A stretch of DNA of 32,357 bases from Desulfovibrio sp. DV (GTDB lineage Bacteria > Desulfobacterota > Desulfovibrionia > Desulfovibrionales > Desulfovibrionaceae), in contig NZ_MLBG01000047.1 in the NCBI RefSeq assembly GCF_001936595.1, positions 1 to 32,357 of the forward strand. The letters run 5' to 3'. How positions within the stretch are numbered: position 1 is the first letter of the stretch; every line of letters starts with the position of its first letter. The notes under the pieces are model-generated. The model was not told the origin of the DNA and searched no databases. It saw only the letters and a list, made by a program, of their open reading frames with translations. Below, piece after piece: positions 6,598 through 16,455 of this stretch. A program made the translations under genes and the position numbers.

Positions 6598-7581
6598 GTG
6601 ATCCCATCCCATATCGCCCGCGCCCTGACCACCCTGCTCCCCATCCGCCAGCCTGTGTTCCTATGGGGACCGCCAGGGGTGGGCAAAAGCCAGCTTGTGG
6701 CCCAGACGGCCGAGAGTCTTGGCTTGTCGCTCATTGACATCCGGGCCGTGCTCCTTGATCCCGTGGACCTGCGCGGGCTGCCGCAAATCGACGCCGACGG
6801 CCGCACCCACTGGCGTTCGCCGGCCTTTCTCCCGGCCACCGGCCAGGGAGTGCTCTTTCTCGACGAATTAAACGCCGCCCCGCCGCTGGTCCAGGCCGCC
6901 TGCTACCAGCTCATCCTCGACCGGGCCCTGGGTGAATACCGTCTGCCCGACGGCTGGACCGTCATTGCCGCCGGCAACCGCGACCAGGACCGGGCTGTCA
7001 CCCACCGGATGCCCTCGGCCCTGGCCAACCGGTTCGTGCATCTGGAAATCGAGGCCCATCTCGAAGACTGGGTAGCCTGGGCCACCCGGGCCGGGCTGCG
7101 CCCGGAGGTCATTTCCTTCCTTCGTTTCCGGCCGTCCCTGCTCCATGGTTTCGATCCGGCCGTGGCCTCGCGGGCCTTTCCCACGCCCCGGTCCTGGGAA
7201 TTCGTCTCCACCATGCTGGCCGGCGCGCCCGACCCGGACGTGGAGCTGGACCTGCTGCGCGGCGCGGTCGGCGACGGCGCAGCCCTGGAATTTTCCGGCT
7301 ATTTGAAGCTGTGGCGGGAGCTTCCCGACACCGATGCCGTGCTGGCCGATCCCGACGCCGCCCCGGCTCCGGCCGAACCCGGGGCAGCCTACGCCATCTG
7401 CGAGGCGCTTGGGCGCATGGCCAGCCCGGAAACCATGCCGGCGCTGACCCGCTACGCCGCCCGGCTGCCGGTGGAATTTGGCGTGCTGCTCATGCGCGAC
7501 GCCGTGCGCCATGACAGCCGGGCCGCCCACACCGAGTCTTTTGCCGCCTGGGCCAGGGACAATGCCGAGGTGTTCGTGTGA
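6598..7581 (+). CDS. MoxR-family AAA+ ATPase
   Basis: A 327-residue AAA+ ATPase of the MoxR type. Walker A is GPPGVGKS (K30), Walker B GVLFLDELNAAP, and sensor 1 lies near VIAAGNRDQD, followed by the arginine-rich segment MPSALANRFVHLEI. MoxR ATPases act as chaperone-like partners of VWA-domain proteins, remodelling or metallating target enzymes. The frame is open back to 6430, but GTG 6598 is chosen for its GGAGG site (6584-6588); the upstream part covers the promoter and repeat region and shows no protein-like sequence. The stop overlaps the next gene's GTG (GTGA), so the VWA partner is translationally coupled. Its target is unknown. Confidence 0.9.
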   Translation: MIPSHIARALTTLLPIRQPVFLWGPPGVGKSQLVAQTAESLGLSLIDIRAVLLDPVDLRGLPQIDADGRTHWRSPAFLPATGQGVLFLDELNAAPPLVQAACYQLILDRALGEYRLPDGWTVIAAGNRDQDRAVTHRMPSALANRFVHLEIEAHLEDWVAWATRAGLRPEVISFLRFRPSLLHGFDPAVASRAFPTPRSWEFVSTMLAGAPDPDVELDLLRGAVGDGAALEFSGYLKLWRELPDTDAVLADPDAAPAPAEPGAAYAICEALGRMASPETMPALTRYAARLPVEFGVLLMRDAVRHDSRAAHTESFAAWARDNAEVFV

Positions 7582-8900
7582 GCGCGCCCGACGCCGTGGT
7601 CCGAAAGCTCGTGCGGGCCAGGATGGAGCTGGTGCTGGCCCATCCTTTCTTCGGAGCCATGGCCCTGCGGCTCATTCCCATCGACGACGCCGGCTGCCGG
7701 GACATGTGGACCGACGGCGTGCGCCTTGGCTACAATCCCCTGGCCCTGGCCGCCCGCAGCGAGGAGGATATCGCCGCCCTTTTGGCCCATGAAATCCTGC
7801 ATCTGGCCTGCGAACACCATCTGCGCCGGAAGGACCGCGACCCGGCCCTGTGGAACAAGGCCTGCGATCTGGCCATCGCCGCCCTGCTCGTAGAGTCGGG
7901 CTTCACCCTGCCAAGGGGCCACCCCTTCGAGGCCACCCAGGCCGGAAAACCGGCCGAGGCCATCTATGCCGCCCTCACCGGCGATATAGAGCAGCGCCAT
8001 GGCGGCGGAGGGTCTCAAAAAGCCAAAGCCTCAGCCGTCCCGGCCGAGACGGCTCCCGGCGGCGGCGACGGGGACACGCCCTTTGCCGGCGCGCCAACCG
8101 ATCCCAAGGCCGCCCCGCCCGGGGCTGATTTTTCCAGCGCGACCCGGCAGCGCCAATCGGCCAGCGGCAAAAAGGACGGCGACGGACGACCAGGGGACAC
8201 GTCCAGCCGCAGTGTCGGCGAGGTGCGCGACCATCCCGATCTGGACGGTGAGCGCCAGGAATCAGAGCGCCGGGATCTGACCGAAAAACTGCGCCAGGAC
8301 GTCAACCAGTCCCGCCGGGCGGCAGCGGCCATGGGCAACATGCCGGCCGGGCTGGAGCGGTTCCTGGTCGAACTGGCCCGGCCCAAGCTCGATTGGGCCA
8401 CGCTGCTGCGCCGGTTCATCCTGGCCCGGGCGGTCAGCGACTATTCCTGGTCGCCGCCCAGCCGCCGCCATGTCCACATGGGCCTGTATCTGCCCTCGCC
8501 GCGATCCATGACCCTTGGCGACGTGGTCCTGGCCATCGACACCTCCGGTTCGGTGGACGAGGCCCTGCTGGCTGCATTTTACGCCGAATTGTCGGCCATC
8601 CTTGATGTCTGCGACACCCGCCTGCTGGTCTACTGCTGCGATGCGGCCGTTGGCGAAGCGCGCATTTTCACCCGCATCGATCCCCCGCCGGCCTTTGTCC
8701 CCACCGGCGGCGGCGGCACGGACTTCCGCCCGGTTTTCGCCAAGGTGGAGGCCGACGGCTTGAACCCGGCCTGCCTGATCTATTGCACCGACCTTGCGTG
8801 CGACCGTTTTCCGGCCGAGCCGCCCTATCCGGTGCTGTGGGCCGTGCCGGCCACAGCCCAGGGACAGCCGCCCTTTGGCGATGTCCTGCGCTTTCCATAA
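7578..8900 (+). CDS. Metallopeptidase-like protein with C-terminal VWA domain (DUF2201 type)
   Basis: A 440-residue soluble protein, the usual partner of this kind of MoxR ATPase. The N-terminal part has a zinc-peptidase-like H71-E72-x-x-H75 (AHEILHLACEH) followed by WNKACDLAIAALLVE. The middle, about residues 150-230, is low-complexity and charged (GGGDGDTPF, SASGKKDGDGRPGD) and is probably a flexible linker. The C-terminal VWA domain carries the metal-site motif D321-T-S-G-S with a second loop TGGGGTDF (T381, D382). Such two-domain proteins recur beside MoxR genes, but their role is mostly uncharacterised. It starts at GTG 7578 overlapping moxR, with GAGG a few bases upstream. Whether it is an active protease is not known. 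Confidence 0.86.
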   Translation: MSAPDAVVRKLVRARMELVLAHPFFGAMALRLIPIDDAGCRDMWTDGVRLGYNPLALAARSEEDIAALLAHEILHLACEHHLRRKDRDPALWNKACDLAIAALLVESGFTLPRGHPFEATQAGKPAEAIYAALTGDIEQRHGGGGSQKAKASAVPAETAPGGGDGDTPFAGAPTDPKAAPPGADFSSATRQRQSASGKKDGDGRPGDTSSRSVGEVRDHPDLDGERQESERRDLTEKLRQDVNQSRRAAAAMGNMPAGLERFLVELARPKLDWATLLRRFILARAVSDYSWSPPSRRHVHMGLYLPSPRSMTLGDVVLAIDTSGSVDEALLAAFYAELSAILDVCDTRLLVYCCDAAVGEARIFTRIDPPPAFVPTGGGGTDFRPVFAKVEADGLNPACLIYCTDLACDRFPAEPPYPVLWAVPATAQGQPPFGDVLRFP

Positions 8901-8914
8901 TAAAGGACACGCCC

Positions 8915-9373
8915 ATGCGCATCACCTGGCATATTGAAAAAAAACGCGGCAACCTGCGGCCGGAATTGTCCTACGACGTGGTGCTGGAAGGCCAGGAAAA
9001 GTCCCTGGCCCTGCCCTACGTGCGTATCGACTCCACCATCCCCGAACCGGCCGCCTCCTGGCAGGCCCACTGTTATCCCCATGAACACGAGCGGGCAGGC
9101 ATTGCGCCTATCGGCGTCTACCAATTGGCCACGCCCACCCACGCTGCCGGCACGCTGCGGCAATCGTTGCGCCTGCCCTGGCGCCAGGACAATGCCTATC
9201 CTGAGGTGGAGCAGTCGTTTCGGGAGTTGCGCCGGGCCTTCGAGGCGGCCCTGGCTGCGGCCCACGGCAGCCAGCCCATGGACGTGCGGGGGGAACTGGC
9301 CCTTTCGGCCAGCCTCAAATGCGAGATGGCCCCGGCCATGATGGCCGAGCGCTTGCTGCGCATCGCCCGGTAA
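8915..9373 (+). CDS. Uncharacterised protein, third gene of the MoxR-VWA operon
   Basis: A 152-residue cytoplasmic protein I do not recognise. It begins MRITWHIEKKRGNLRPEL and looks like alternating beta strands in the first half (ELSYDVVLEGQEKSLALPYV). Conserved-looking charged and aromatic positions follow (HCYPHEHERAG, LRLPWRQDNAYPEVEQSF), then a helical C-terminus ending in MMAERLLRIAR. No signal peptide, membrane segment or known metal-binding motif stands out, although a cluster of histidines (HCYPHEHE) could bind metal. AAAGGA precedes ATG 8915, 14 bases after the VWA stop, so it is probably co-transcribed. It could be a substrate, cofactor or adaptor of the MoxR-VWA pair; that is inference from position only. 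Confidence 0.78.
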   Translation: MRITWHIEKKRGNLRPELSYDVVLEGQEKSLALPYVRIDSTIPEPAASWQAHCYPHEHERAGIAPIGVYQLATPTHAAGTLRQSLRLPWRQDNAYPEVEQSFRELRRAFEAALAAAHGSQPMDVRGELALSASLKCEMAPAMMAERLLRIAR

Positions 9374-9389
9374 AACACCCGCAGCATAA

Positions 9390-9434
9390 AAAAGAGCCGG
9401 CCGCAATGTCCACGTCAAGGACATTGCGGCCGGC
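9390..9434 (-). terminator. Intrinsic terminator of pgi
   Basis: A perfect 16-bp inverted repeat (9396-9411 and 9419-9434) with a 7-base loop lies between the two convergent genes. Read on the minus strand it is followed by CTCTTTTTTAT, a classic T tract, so it should end pgi transcription. There is no T tract on the plus-strand side, but the stem may also slow the upstream operon. Confidence 0.9.
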
Positions 9435-9463
9435 CCGGACAATCGGGACAGAGGCCAAACCGG

Positions 9464-11110
9464 CTACTCCCCGCGCAGTTCCTTGTAGTAATTGATCAGC
9501 CCGTTGGTCGAGCAGTCGTGCCCGGCCACCGCTGTCTCGTCCGCCAACTCTTCCAGGATCGCCCCGGCCAGCACCTTGCCCAGTTCAACGCCCATCTGGT
9601 CGTAGGAATTGATGTTCCAGATGGTGCCCTGGGTAAAGATCTTGTGCTCGTACAGGGCAATGAGCGTCCCCAGAGTCCTGGGATCAAGGGTTGCATACAA
9701 AAACGAATTGGTCGGCCGGTTGCCGCTAAAGGACTTGGCCCGGGCCAACAGTTCGAGCTGGTCGTCGGAGAGGCCCTTGCCGGCCAGTTCCGTGCGGGCC
9801 TCGTCCACGGTCTTGCCCTTCATAAGCGCTTCGGTCTGGGCAAAGAAGTTTGACAGGAGCATGTCCTGATGCCGGCCCAGGGGATTGAGTGTCCGGGCGG
9901 CAGCCAGAAAATCGCAGGGGATGAGTTTGGTTCCCTGGTGGATGAGCTGGTAAAAGGCGTGCTGGCCGTTGGTTCCGGGTTCGCCCCAGATGACCGGGCC
10001 GGTGGAATAATCGACCGGACGGCCGTCGGTGGCCACCGACTTGCCGTTGCTCTCCATGTCGCCCTGCTGGAAGTAGGCGGCAAAGCGCGTCAGGTATTGG
10101 TCATAGGGCAGGATGGCCTGGGTCTGGGCCCCGAAGTGGTTGTTGTACCAGATGCCGAGCAGTCCCATAATGACGGGGATGTTGCGCTCAAGCGGGGCGG
10201 TGCGGAAATGCTCGTCGGCGACAAAGGCCCCTTCGAGCATGGCCTCGAAATTGTCAAACCCGACAGCCAGGGCAATGGACAGGCCGATGGCCGACCACAG
10301 CGAATAGCGCCCGCCGACCCAGTCCCAGAAGGCGAACATGTTGGCGGTGTCGATGCCAAAGGCGGCCACGGCCTTGGCATTGGTGGACAGGGCCACGAAA
10401 TGCCTGGCCACGGCGGCCTCGTCCCCGGCATGTTCCAGGAACCAACTCCGGGCCGCATGGGCATTGGCCATGGTTTCCAGGGTGGTAAAGGTCTTGGAGG
10501 CAATGATGAAAAGCGTCGACTCCGGGGACACACGCTTGAGCGTCTCCACCATGTGGGTGCCGTCCACGTTGGAGACGAAATGTGGCGTGATACCCGGCAC
10601 GGCGAAGTGGGCCAGGGCCAGGGAGGCCATCTGCGGCCCCAGGTCCGAACCGCCGATGCCGATATTGACCACGTCGGTGATGCGCTTGCCGGTGTACCCC
10701 TTCCACTGGCCGGAATGGATGCGGCCGCAGAAAATGCGCATCTGATTGAGCACCCGGTTGACCTCGGGCATGACGTCTGCGCCGTCGACCTGAATGGGCC
10801 GGTTGGCCCGGTTGCGAAGGGCCACGTGGAGCACAGCCCGGTCCTCGGTGCGGTTGATCTTTTCGCCGGCAAACATGGCGTCGCGCCGGGCCTCGACCCC
10901 GGCCTGCCGGGCCAGATCGAAAAGCAGGGCCATGGTGGCGTCGGTCACCCGGTTTTTGGAATAATCAAACAGGATATCGCCCAGGCGCAGGGAATAGCGG
11001 GCGAAGCGCTCCGGATCGGCCGCGAAAAGGTCGCGCAGGTGAAGATGCTGGGCCGATTGGTAGTGCTCGGCCAGGGCCGCGTGGGCGGGCAGTTCCGTCA
11101 TAAGTGCCAT
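9464..11110 (-). CDS. pgi: Glucose-6-phosphate isomerase
   Basis: Interconverts glucose 6-phosphate and fructose 6-phosphate in the cytoplasm; 548 residues against 549 in Escherichia coli. Family signatures are present: [11 protein letters not shown], the catalytic-base region DMESNGKSV (E353), [18 protein letters not shown] (histidine at about 384) and [10 protein letters not shown] with K512, all spaced as in the E. coli enzyme. ATG 11110 is preceded by AAGGAG. In this window it connects the glycogen genes glgA/glgB with central metabolism, but it is transcribed separately. A REP-like repeat and an IS110 element lie upstream of it, so its promoter must be within about 150 bases of the start or lie inside the repeat; I could not identify it with confidence. 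Confidence 0.97.
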   Translation of the reverse strand: MALMTELPAHAALAEHYQSAQHLHLRDLFAADPERFARYSLRLGDILFDYSKNRVTDATMALLFDLARQAGVEARRDAMFAGEKINRTEDRAVLHVALRNRANRPIQVDGADVMPEVNRVLNQMRIFCGRIHSGQWKGYTGKRITDVVNIGIGGSDLGPQMASLALAHFAVPGITPHFVSNVDGTHMVETLKRVSPESTLFIIASKTFTTLETMANAHAARSWFLEHAGDEAAVARHFVALSTNAKAVAAFGIDTANMFAFWDWVGGRYSLWSAIGLSIALAVGFDNFEAMLEGAFVADEHFRTAPLERNIPVIMGLLGIWYNNHFGAQTQAILPYDQYLTRFAAYFQQGDMESNGKSVATDGRPVDYSTGPVIWGEPGTNGQHAFYQLIHQGTKLIPCDFLAAARTLNPLGRHQDMLLSNFFAQTEALMKGKTVDEARTELAGKGLSDDQLELLARAKSFSGNRPTNSFLYATLDPRTLGTLIALYEHKIFTQGTIWNINSYDQMGVELGKVLAGAILEELADETAVAGHDCSTNGLINYYKELRGE

Positions 11111-11266
11111 GAGCCGTGCTCCTTATGGATATGCTGGCGTAAGCAATTGGCCCGGCCGAAAAACCGCTGCCGGTGCGGCGGGTCCAGGCCGAGTGATCGT
11201 AGACCAGAACTTTCGTCCAGTCCTCAAGAAAAAGGCCGCCTTGGCAGTACCCTGCTAATAATTTTT

Positions 11267-11340
11267 CCCTTTGCAGGGGTCCGGGGGGATCATCCCCCCG
11301 GCCGCCGGAGCAACGGTGTTCCCAGTCAACCGGAAAGCAC
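11267..11340. repeat. REP-like repeat next to the IS110 element
   Basis: The segment 11267-11310 nearly matches 18212-18254 over about 43 bases (one extra C here). It contains the 10-bp stem CCGGGGGGAT (11281-11290) / ATCCCCCCGG (11292-11301) and ends in GGCCGCCGGAG. The adjoining 11311-11340, read on the minus strand, aligns with 6319-6350 with only a few mismatches and small gaps. The repeat therefore reaches to within about five bases of the transposase stop codon. Confidence 0.8.
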
Positions 11341-11344
11341 GGAT

Positions 11345-12440
<1,096 letters not shown>

Positions 12441-12512
12441 GTTATCCCCGATGGAGAAACATACAAGGCACTCTTTCTCTCCTCTCCTCTCAATCTCATC
12501 TTCTCTCACGAA

Positions 12513-14279
12513 CTAGGCGCTTGGTGCCGGCAACGGTGCGCCGAGTTCGGCCACGGCCCGGGCATAGCCCTGGCGCAGGGCCTCCATATAGACGGCATCC
12601 ACCGGCCCCTTCCAGGTGGTCACCTCGGAAAAGCGCTTGGGGATGTGCGTGGCCATGGGATCATAGCCGGTGGCGATTTTGAGCCGCCACCGGGCGCGCC
12701 GGGCGTTTTCCGCTGCCGTGTCGAGATTGGCGGCCAGCTCGGGATGGCCCAGGCAGCCCAGGATATCGACCATAGTCTGGGGCTTGTAGACCTCGCGGGC
12801 AAACAGGCAGGCCACGAGGCAGGTCAGGAGCACCCGCTCGCGTTCGTCGTCCACCAGGAATTTGACCACGGCAGGGACATCATGCTCCTTGTGCTTCTGG
12901 TCATAGGAATAGGCCCCGGTGTCCAGGTGGGAATGGCGGAAGGCGACCGTCTGGGAGGCGAAATAGGTCTCGCCCGTGGCGTAGCCGGCCATTTCCTGGC
13001 CAAGGACGCAGGCATAGTCCCCGCCGCCGTAGTGCGCCGCCGCCGCCATGGTACCCTGGGCAAGGAGGGCATAAAACTCGTTGGCCTTGTGCCCAATGAG
13101 CCACATGGCCCGCTTGAATGCCGCCGCATCGCCGAAGGTCAGCTTCACCTCGGTTTCCTTTTCCGAAATGAGCCCCTTTTCGGTCGCTTCCACGGCCCAG
13201 GCCAGGGCCACGCCGGCGGAAATGATGTCCAGCCCCTGGCGGTCCGCCATGTCGTTTATGGCCAGCACCTCGACTGGATCGACCACGCCGAGCATGGGAC
13301 CGGCGGCGAAGTTCGGCTCGTGGTCGTAGGCCACCTGATGGATGGCGAAGCGGTGGGAGGTCGAAAACATCTCGCGCACCATGCCGACATGGATGCAGCC
13401 CACCGGGCAGCCGGAACAGGCGGCGTTGTGCATGAGGAGTTTCTCGGCAAAGGCCTCGCCGGAAATCTTGTCGGCATCGGGATCGGAAGTCGCGGCCAGA
13501 TTGCGCCAGGGCAGGGATTTGAGCTCATTTAAGGGCAGCACATTGGCCGGCGTGCCCAGGTTGTGGTATTTCTCCATCATCCCCGAGGAGGTGACCTTTT
13601 CGTGGATGTCCTTGAAAAGCTTGGCATAGCCCTTGTCCTCTGGCAACGGCAGATCGCCGTCGCCCATAAGGACGATGCCCTTGACGTTTTTGCCCCCCAT
13701 GACCGCCCCGGCCCCGAGCCGGCCGAAGTGGCGGTAGGTGTCCACATTGATGCAGGCATAGCTTGAGCCGTTCTCGCCGGCCGGGCCGATGCGCAGGATG
13801 CTGCGGTGCCCGGACGCGCCGGAGGCGATTTTTCGCAGGAGCTTGCCGGTGGTAAACACGTCGGCCCCGGCCAGATAGTGGACGTCGATCAGTTCGATGC
13901 GCCGGGACCCGACCACCAGGGTGGACAGACGGGCTGCCTTGCCGGTGACGACCAGGGCGTCGTAACCGGCAAAGCGCAGGGCCAGGGCCGAGCGGCCGCC
14001 GGCGTGGGATTCGGCGTAGTTGCTGTTGTAGGGCGATTTGAAGCCGCACACGGTCTTGCTCATGAGCGGAAAATAGCCGGTAGCCGGGCCGATGGCGAAA
14101 ATAAGCGGCTGGCCGGGATCAAAGGGCGCGGCCCCGGGCAGGCCGTATTTTTCATAGAGAAGCGCGGCCAGGCCCGAACCGCCGATGAACTGCCGCCGGC
14201 CGGGGAGCAAGGCCAGCTCGCCGCGCTGGCGGGTGAGGTCATAGATGAGAACGCGAAAGAGATCGTTATCGCTCGACAT
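12513..14279 (-). CDS. Aldehyde:ferredoxin oxidoreductase family, large (tungsten/molybdenum) subunit
   Basis: A 588-residue AOR-family enzyme, clearly different from the copy at 2985-4772. Cluster ligands are C288-x2-C291-x3-C295 (CSGCPVGC) and probably C491 (ACLFAREVY). The N-terminal cofactor domain includes FIGGSGLAALLYEKYG and NYAESHAGGRSALALRFAGY. ATG 14279 overlaps the preceding ferredoxin-like gene by 14 bases and has GGAG before it; an upstream extension of the frame only shadows the ferredoxin gene. The pairing with a four-cluster subunit resembles the AorA/AorB, WOR5 and E. coli YdhY/YdhV arrangements, where electrons pass from the metal cofactor through the ferredoxin-like subunit. 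It is presumably cytoplasmic; substrate and metal are unknown. An IS110 element has inserted just downstream. Confidence 0.92.
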   Translation of the reverse strand: MSSDNDLFRVLIYDLTRQRGELALLPGRRQFIGGSGLAALLYEKYGLPGAAPFDPGQPLIFAIGPATGYFPLMSKTVCGFKSPYNSNYAESHAGGRSALALRFAGYDALVVTGKAARLSTLVVGSRRIELIDVHYLAGADVFTTGKLLRKIASGASGHRSILRIGPAGENGSSYACINVDTYRHFGRLGAGAVMGGKNVKGIVLMGDGDLPLPEDKGYAKLFKDIHEKVTSSGMMEKYHNLGTPANVLPLNELKSLPWRNLAATSDPDADKISGEAFAEKLLMHNAACSGCPVGCIHVGMVREMFSTSHRFAIHQVAYDHEPNFAAGPMLGVVDPVEVLAINDMADRQGLDIISAGVALAWAVEATEKGLISEKETEVKLTFGDAAAFKRAMWLIGHKANEFYALLAQGTMAAAAHYGGGDYACVLGQEMAGYATGETYFASQTVAFRHSHLDTGAYSYDQKHKEHDVPAVVKFLVDDERERVLLTCLVACLFAREVYKPQTMVDILGCLGHPELAANLDTAAENARRARWRLKIATGYDPMATHIPKRFSEVTTWKGPVDAVYMEALRQGYARAVAELGAPLPAPSA

Positions 14280-14715
14280 GGCAACTCTCCAGGCAGGGGG
14301 CGGCGTCTGGCTTGTCGGCCTCGACCAGCTCCAGGCAATCGTGGGGGCAATAGGCAATGCACTGGCCGCAATGGACGCACACGCTGGGATTGCCGGAGGC
14401 GTCCAGGGCGATGGCTTCCACCGGGCAGGCGGCAGCACACTTGCCGCATTGGATGCAAAGCGATTTTTTAAGCAGGACGCCGCCGCCGGATTTGCGCTGG
14501 ACCATGGCTCCGGTCGGGCAGGCGGCAGCGCAGGGGGCGGGATCGCAGGCCAGGCACAAGATGGCCTGGAAACCGCTGGAGACGCCGCCGGTGGAGCGGA
14601 TGCGGATACCGGCCCTGTCCCAGGACACGGACTTGTAGACCAGTCGGGCGCAAGCCAGGGAACAGGAATGGCAACCGATGCAGCGCTCCATGCGCAGGGC
14701 GCGATGGATCTTCAT
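14266..14715 (-). CDS. Ferredoxin-like electron-transfer subunit with four [4Fe-4S] sites
   Basis: A 149-residue iron-sulfur protein with four cysteine groups in order: CIGCHSCSLAC, CLACDPAPCAAACP, CIQCGKCAAACP and CVHCGQCIAYCP. These are enough for four [4Fe-4S] clusters, as in the DmsB/HycB-like electron-transfer subunits and in YdhY and AorA. There is no twin-arginine or other signal peptide, so it should be cytoplasmic like its partner. The start ATG 14715 has a GGAG upstream; the gene overlaps the AOR large subunit, so equal expression and a tight complex are likely. It would carry electrons from aldehyde oxidation to ferredoxin or another acceptor. No flavoprotein third subunit (AorC) is seen nearby. 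Confidence 0.93.
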   Translation of the reverse strand: MKIHRALRMERCIGCHSCSLACARLVYKSVSWDRAGIRIRSTGGVSSGFQAILCLACDPAPCAAACPTGAMVQRKSGGGVLLKKSLCIQCGKCAAACPVEAIALDASGNPSVCVHCGQCIAYCPHDCLELVEADKPDAAPCLESCHVER

Positions 14716-14859
14716 GAAATGGCTCCGGGCGGATGTTCCGCCAAAAAAGGCATAATGGTTTCAGGGGTGTTTCAATTGGCATAGTGGCATCAGGTGCGGG
14801 TGAGGTCAACAGGGATGGCCTGACGAATTGATGACGCAGTGAAATTGGCAAAGGTCTTC

Positions 14860-14888
14860 TTGACCCCACGGGCGATTGCGCTTAATAA
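14860..14888 (+). promoter_or_regulatory. Probable promoter of tRNA-Ala
   Basis: TTGACC (14860-14865) is a 5/6 match to the -35. After 17 bases comes TAATAA (14883-14888), an AT-rich but imperfect -10. A start near 14895 would give a short leader before the tRNA at 14902. The match is moderate. Confidence 0.5.
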
Positions 14889-14901
14889 CCGTCTTCCCGA
14901 T

Positions 14902-14977
14902 GGGGGCGTAGCTCAACTGGGAGAGCGCTGCGTTCGCAACGCAGAGGTCGTGGGTTCGAGTCCCATCGCCTCCACCA
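14902..14977 (+). tRNA. tRNA-Ala (anticodon CGC)
   Basis: A 76-base cloverleaf with an encoded CCA end. Acceptor GGGGGCG pairs with CGCCTCC (one G-T wobble); the D arm is GCTC/GAGC; the anticodon stem CTGCG/CGCAG has loop TTCGCAA, giving anticodon CGC (reads GCG, alanine). The T arm is GTGGG-TTCGAGT-CCCAT. A terminator follows directly. Confidence 0.96.
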
Positions 14978-14989
14978 CCGGATTTCCAG

Positions 14990-15020
14990 GGCCTCGCGAT
15001 GCACGTCGCGAGGCCTTTTT
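14990..15020 (+). terminator. Intrinsic terminator of tRNA-Ala
   Basis: A 10-bp stem GGCCTCGCGA (14990-14999) / TCGCGAGGCC (15006-15015) with a 6-base loop is followed by TTTTT (15016-15020), 12 bases after the tRNA end. Confidence 0.92.
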
Positions 15021-15182
15021 CGTGTTTTCCAGGGAGATGCCACTCCCCTCTTTCTGGGTTGTCTCCACCACCCTCTGCGCATTGGCTGACACGGCATCAT
15101 GACGGGTTGCCCCGACCGGCCGGCCGCGTTATCGTGCGCCCCCTGCCTGATCGGGCTACCGGTGCACTGTGGAGGTTACATT

Positions 15183-15602
15183 ATGGATTTCAATGTGTTG
15201 GCCGATCTGATCGAAAACGGACTGCCGTTTCAGAAAATGCTCGGCATTCGGGTGTCCGAAATCGAGGAAGGACGGGTGCGGCTTTTTATCCCCTTTCGTG
15301 AGGACCTCATCGGCGACGCCCGCCGGCCGGCCATCCACGGCGGGGTCATCTCCACCCTGGCCGATGTCTGCGCCGGTTTTGCCGTCTGGACGCGCTGCAA
15401 GCTCACGGACCGCATCGCCACCATCGACCTGTGCGTCGACTACCTGCGCCCGGCCACGGCCCACGATCTCTACGCCGAAGCAACCGTCAGGCTCCTGGGC
15501 AACCGGGTGGGCAACGCCCAGGTCGTCCTGTGGTCGGACGGCAGTCCGGATGCGCATGTGGCCGAAGGGCGCGGCGTCTACAACATCCGCCGCAGCGAGT
15601 AG
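15183..15602 (+). CDS. PaaI-family hotdog-fold thioesterase
   Basis: A 139-residue single hotdog-domain protein of the PaaI/YdiI thioesterase group, which hydrolyses acyl- or aryl-CoA thioesters as a tetramer in the cytoplasm. The signature helix region HGGVISTLADVCAGFAV carries the conserved HGG and the acidic residue used in catalysis. The strands TIDLCVDYLRPA and LYAEATVRLLGNRVG complete the fold. ATG 15183 is chosen because GGAGG lies 7 bases before it; the frame extends upstream to 15099 without support. It ends 9 bases from the convergent SDR gene. The substrate cannot be told from sequence. Confidence 0.9.
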   Translation: MDFNVLADLIENGLPFQKMLGIRVSEIEEGRVRLFIPFREDLIGDARRPAIHGGVISTLADVCAGFAVWTRCKLTDRIATIDLCVDYLRPATAHDLYAEATVRLLGNRVGNAQVVLWSDGSPDAHVAEGRGVYNIRRSE

Positions 15603-15611
15603 TGCCGCACC

Positions 15612-16352
15612 CTAGACCATACCGCCGTTGGCCCGGATGACCGCGCCATTGATCCAGCCGCCTTCCGGCCCGACCAGAAAGGCCACCACCCCGGCGATGT
15701 CTTCGGGCGTTCCCAGGCGGCCCATGGGCGTGGCCTGGGCGATTTTTTCCACCATCTCCGGCGTCTTGCCGGTCAGGAACAGCTCGGTGCCAACCGGCCC
15801 GGGAGCCAGGGCCGTCACGGCGATATCCCGGCCACGCAGTTCCTTGGCAAAGATGGCGGTGATGGTTTCCATGGCCGCCTTGGTGCCGGCGTATATGGAA
15901 TAGCCGGCCGGAGCCAGCCCGACCACACTTGAAGAGAAATTGACGATACGCCCGCCCTGGCGCAGCTTTGCGGCTGCCAGGCGCAGCATGTTGAAGCTGC
16001 CGCGCAGATTGATCGACACCAGCCGGTCAAAAAGCGCGTCGTCGGTGTCGGCCAGAGAAACCAGTCCCGGCTGCATCACCCCGGCATTGTTTATGAGCAC
16101 ATCCACCCCGCCGTAGACGGCCTCGGCAGCTTCATACAGTTCGGCAGCATCCCCGGAATCGGACACATCGGCCCGGATGGCCACCCCGTGGCCGCCGACA
16201 GCCACGATGTCTTTGACCACAGCCTGGGCCTTGGCCTCGCCAGCAACGTAATTGACGACCACGGCCAGCCCGTCGGCCGCGAGACGCCTGGCAATGGCCG
16301 CACCGATACCCCGGGACGCTCCCGTAACAATAGCAACCCGTTTCTGATCCAT
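15612..16352 (-). CDS. Short-chain dehydrogenase/reductase (FabG-like)
   Basis: A 246-residue classical SDR oxidoreductase. The cofactor motif TGASRGIGAAIA is at the N-terminus, NNAG is in INNAGVMQPG, and the catalytic S...YxxxK is in FSSSVVGLAPAGYSIYAGTK. A basic residue after the first glycine motif (TGASRG) favours NADP(H). Related proteins include FabG 3-oxoacyl-ACP reductases and many sugar- or alcohol-specific enzymes, so the substrate is open; it is not next to other fatty-acid genes. The ATG at 16352 has GAGGAG somewhat far (11 bases) upstream. Two palindromes lie over its likely promoter (16456-16491). Confidence 0.9.
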   Translation of the reverse strand: MDQKRVAIVTGASRGIGAAIARRLAADGLAVVVNYVAGEAKAQAVVKDIVAVGGHGVAIRADVSDSGDAAELYEAAEAVYGGVDVLINNAGVMQPGLVSLADTDDALFDRLVSINLRGSFNMLRLAAAKLRQGGRIVNFSSSVVGLAPAGYSIYAGTKAAMETITAIFAKELRGRDIAVTALAPGPVGTELFLTGKTPEMVEKIAQATPMGRLGTPEDIAGVVAFLVGPEGGWINGAVIRANGGMV

Positions 16353-16455
16353 ACTGTTTGCCACTCCTCGGTCCAACGCCGGTCGACACGATTGCCGGCC
16401 CGGGCCGCAGTCGCCCCATGCGACAGGGACGCGGCCTGCCTGCGTCTTGTTGCCT

